Below, piece after piece: positions 6,543 to 7,152 of a stretch of 7,152 nucleotides of DNA. How positions within the stretch are numbered: position 1 is the first letter of the stretch; every line of letters begins with the position of its first letter. The stretch comes from Balneolaceae bacterium SMO_bin1 (GTDB lineage: Bacteria; Bacteroidota; Rhodothermia; Balneolales; Balneolaceae), in NCBI GenBank assembly GCA_003123965.1, contig NNSL01000353.1, positions 1-7,152 on the forward strand. The letters are read 5' to 3'. Below the pieces are notes generated by a model. That model searched no databases and was not told the origin of the DNA. It saw nothing but the letters and a program-made list of their open reading frames with translations. A program made the position numbers and the translations under genes.

Positions 6543-7152
6543 TTAAAGTTGCACACGGTAGGCCCGAATCATATCGCCTTGCTCAGGGCTGCGGTGGATG
6601 GTGTAAATAGTATTTCCTTTTATCTGCTCGATGGTATCAATTTCCGGCAGCAAAAATTTGCCCAAGGCATTACCCTCATAGTTCAGCACCACCATTTGTT
6701 TGCCTGCCTCACCGCTATCGGTATGCAGCCAAATGTAGTTTTCGGTAGCGTACATATTGAGATATGGTGGTTTGGTTTCGCCCATACGCGCTTCAATTTC
6801 ATTACGGATATGGTTTTCCATATCGTCTAAGTAATACTCAGTATCATCGGAGGTAACCGGCCGTCGCGCCACTTGCAGCGGTATTTTGGTGATCACCTCA
6901 TGCTCATCGTTGTAGTGATAGATTGCGTTACTGTCCGCACGGCAATGAGGTAGCTGCCATTGGCCAAGAACGCTAACTCATCGTCATACCGGTAGGGGAT
7001 GTTTTCTACGCTTATGCTGCTGGGGCTGCGCCGATAAATATGCGGGTTTGCACGCTTGTACATTTGCACGGAATCTTGCAGTAATTCACCCCGGCTGTTG
7101 ATAACAACAAGGGCACGTTGTTCAAAATCCACCTGTTCGCCCTCCTTTTTTT
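6543..7152 (-). pseudogene. Frameshifted 6-bladed beta-propeller lipoprotein gene, copy 3, 5' end outside window
   Basis: Only the C-terminal half of this copy is in the window. From the right edge the frame reads KKEGEQVDFEQRALVVINS and continues like copy 2 through NGSYLIA. It then changes frame and stops at 6893. The homologous sequence resumes in the other frame as ADSNAIYHYN, HEVITKIPLQV and KPPYLNMYATE, and ends with IRAYRVQL at 6543. One C added to the CC at 6941-6942 would restore Arg-Ala-Asp-Ser as in copy 2 (there GCC CGC GCT). The remnant is otherwise closely similar to the other copies, so the lesion is either recent or a sequencing artefact. The signal peptide, first blades and true start are off the edge. 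GTG at 7130-7132 is only an internal codon and not a start. Confidence 0.78.
6941..6942 (-). other. Frameshift site in copy 3 (CC where CCC is expected)
   Basis: The coding strand reads ATT GCC GTG CGG ACA. With one more C it reads ATT GCC CGT GCG GAC AGT, that is I-A-R-A-D-S, as in copy 2 (V-A-R-A-D-S) and nearly as in copy 1 (I-A-R-V-D-S). Confidence 0.85.

Larger units (their letters stand above)
4230..7152 (-). repeat. Tandem array of at least three paralogous lipoprotein genes
   Basis: Three copies in the same direction lie head to tail, with starts 1163 bp apart for copies 1 and 2. Copies 1 and 2 share 47 of their first 57 residues and a perfect 39-bp stretch (5186-5224 and 6349-6387, residues 44-56). 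They diverge strongly in the middle and are similar again at the C-terminus. Copy 3 continues past the window edge, so the array may be longer. Confidence 0.9.

Noticed and set aside
6893..7132. Independent 79-residue gene starting at GTG 7132
   Set aside because: The homologous frame continues upstream of this codon to the window edge, so GTG is an internal Val and the stop results from the frameshift.
4230..7152. CRISPR array or mobile element behind the repeats
   Set aside because: Repeat units are whole genes about 1.16 kb long in coding phase. There are no short regular repeats, transposase gene, terminal inverted repeats or target duplications.

Overview
The window looks like a chromosomal segment from a member of the Bacteroidota/Rhodothermota, most likely a Balneolales-type bacterium. 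The reasons are indirect. No start here has a Shine-Dalgarno match and the starts sit behind A/T-rich leaders. A Hanks-type kinase is fused to TPRs, and there are tandem lipoproteins of the 6-bladed beta-propeller type. No marker gene fixes the taxonomy, so this is an inference.

Layout. The minus strand from 1969 to the left edge holds most of a membrane Ser/Thr protein kinase: cytoplasmic kinase domain, one transmembrane helix, a TolB/CsgG-like region and C-terminal TPRs, with the 3' end outside the window. An A/T-rich divergent intergenic region of about 150-200 bp carries a 7-bp inverted repeat. Then, on the plus strand, come a cytoplasmic GAF + SpoIIE/PP2C phosphatase of the RsbU type (2176-3456) and a secreted protein with a probable LamG/concanavalin-like beta-sandwich (3538-4221). 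That gene converges on the next minus-strand gene over a perfect 12-bp-arm palindrome that encodes Ser-Leu-stop on both strands.

From 4230 to the right edge, the minus strand carries at least three tandem copies (unit about 1163 bp including the spacer) of a lipoprotein gene with a predicted 6-bladed beta-propeller. The middle copy (5377-6516) is intact. The copy downstream of it (4230-5353) and the copy upstream (6543 to the edge) each carry a single-base loss in a short homopolymer that splits the reading frame in the same C-terminal third. The copies are mosaic in their similarity and share a perfect 39-bp stretch, which suggests tandem duplication followed by gene conversion.

Working together. 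The divergent kinase and PP2C-type phosphatase form a plausible phospho-signalling pair, but no substrate, anti-sigma factor or STAS protein is visible. The propeller lipoproteins and the secreted beta-sandwich protein are envelope proteins of unknown role. I found no tRNA, rRNA, CRISPR array, transposase or phage gene, and no convincing new defence or mobile system. The most interesting material is the frameshifted, mosaic lipoprotein array.
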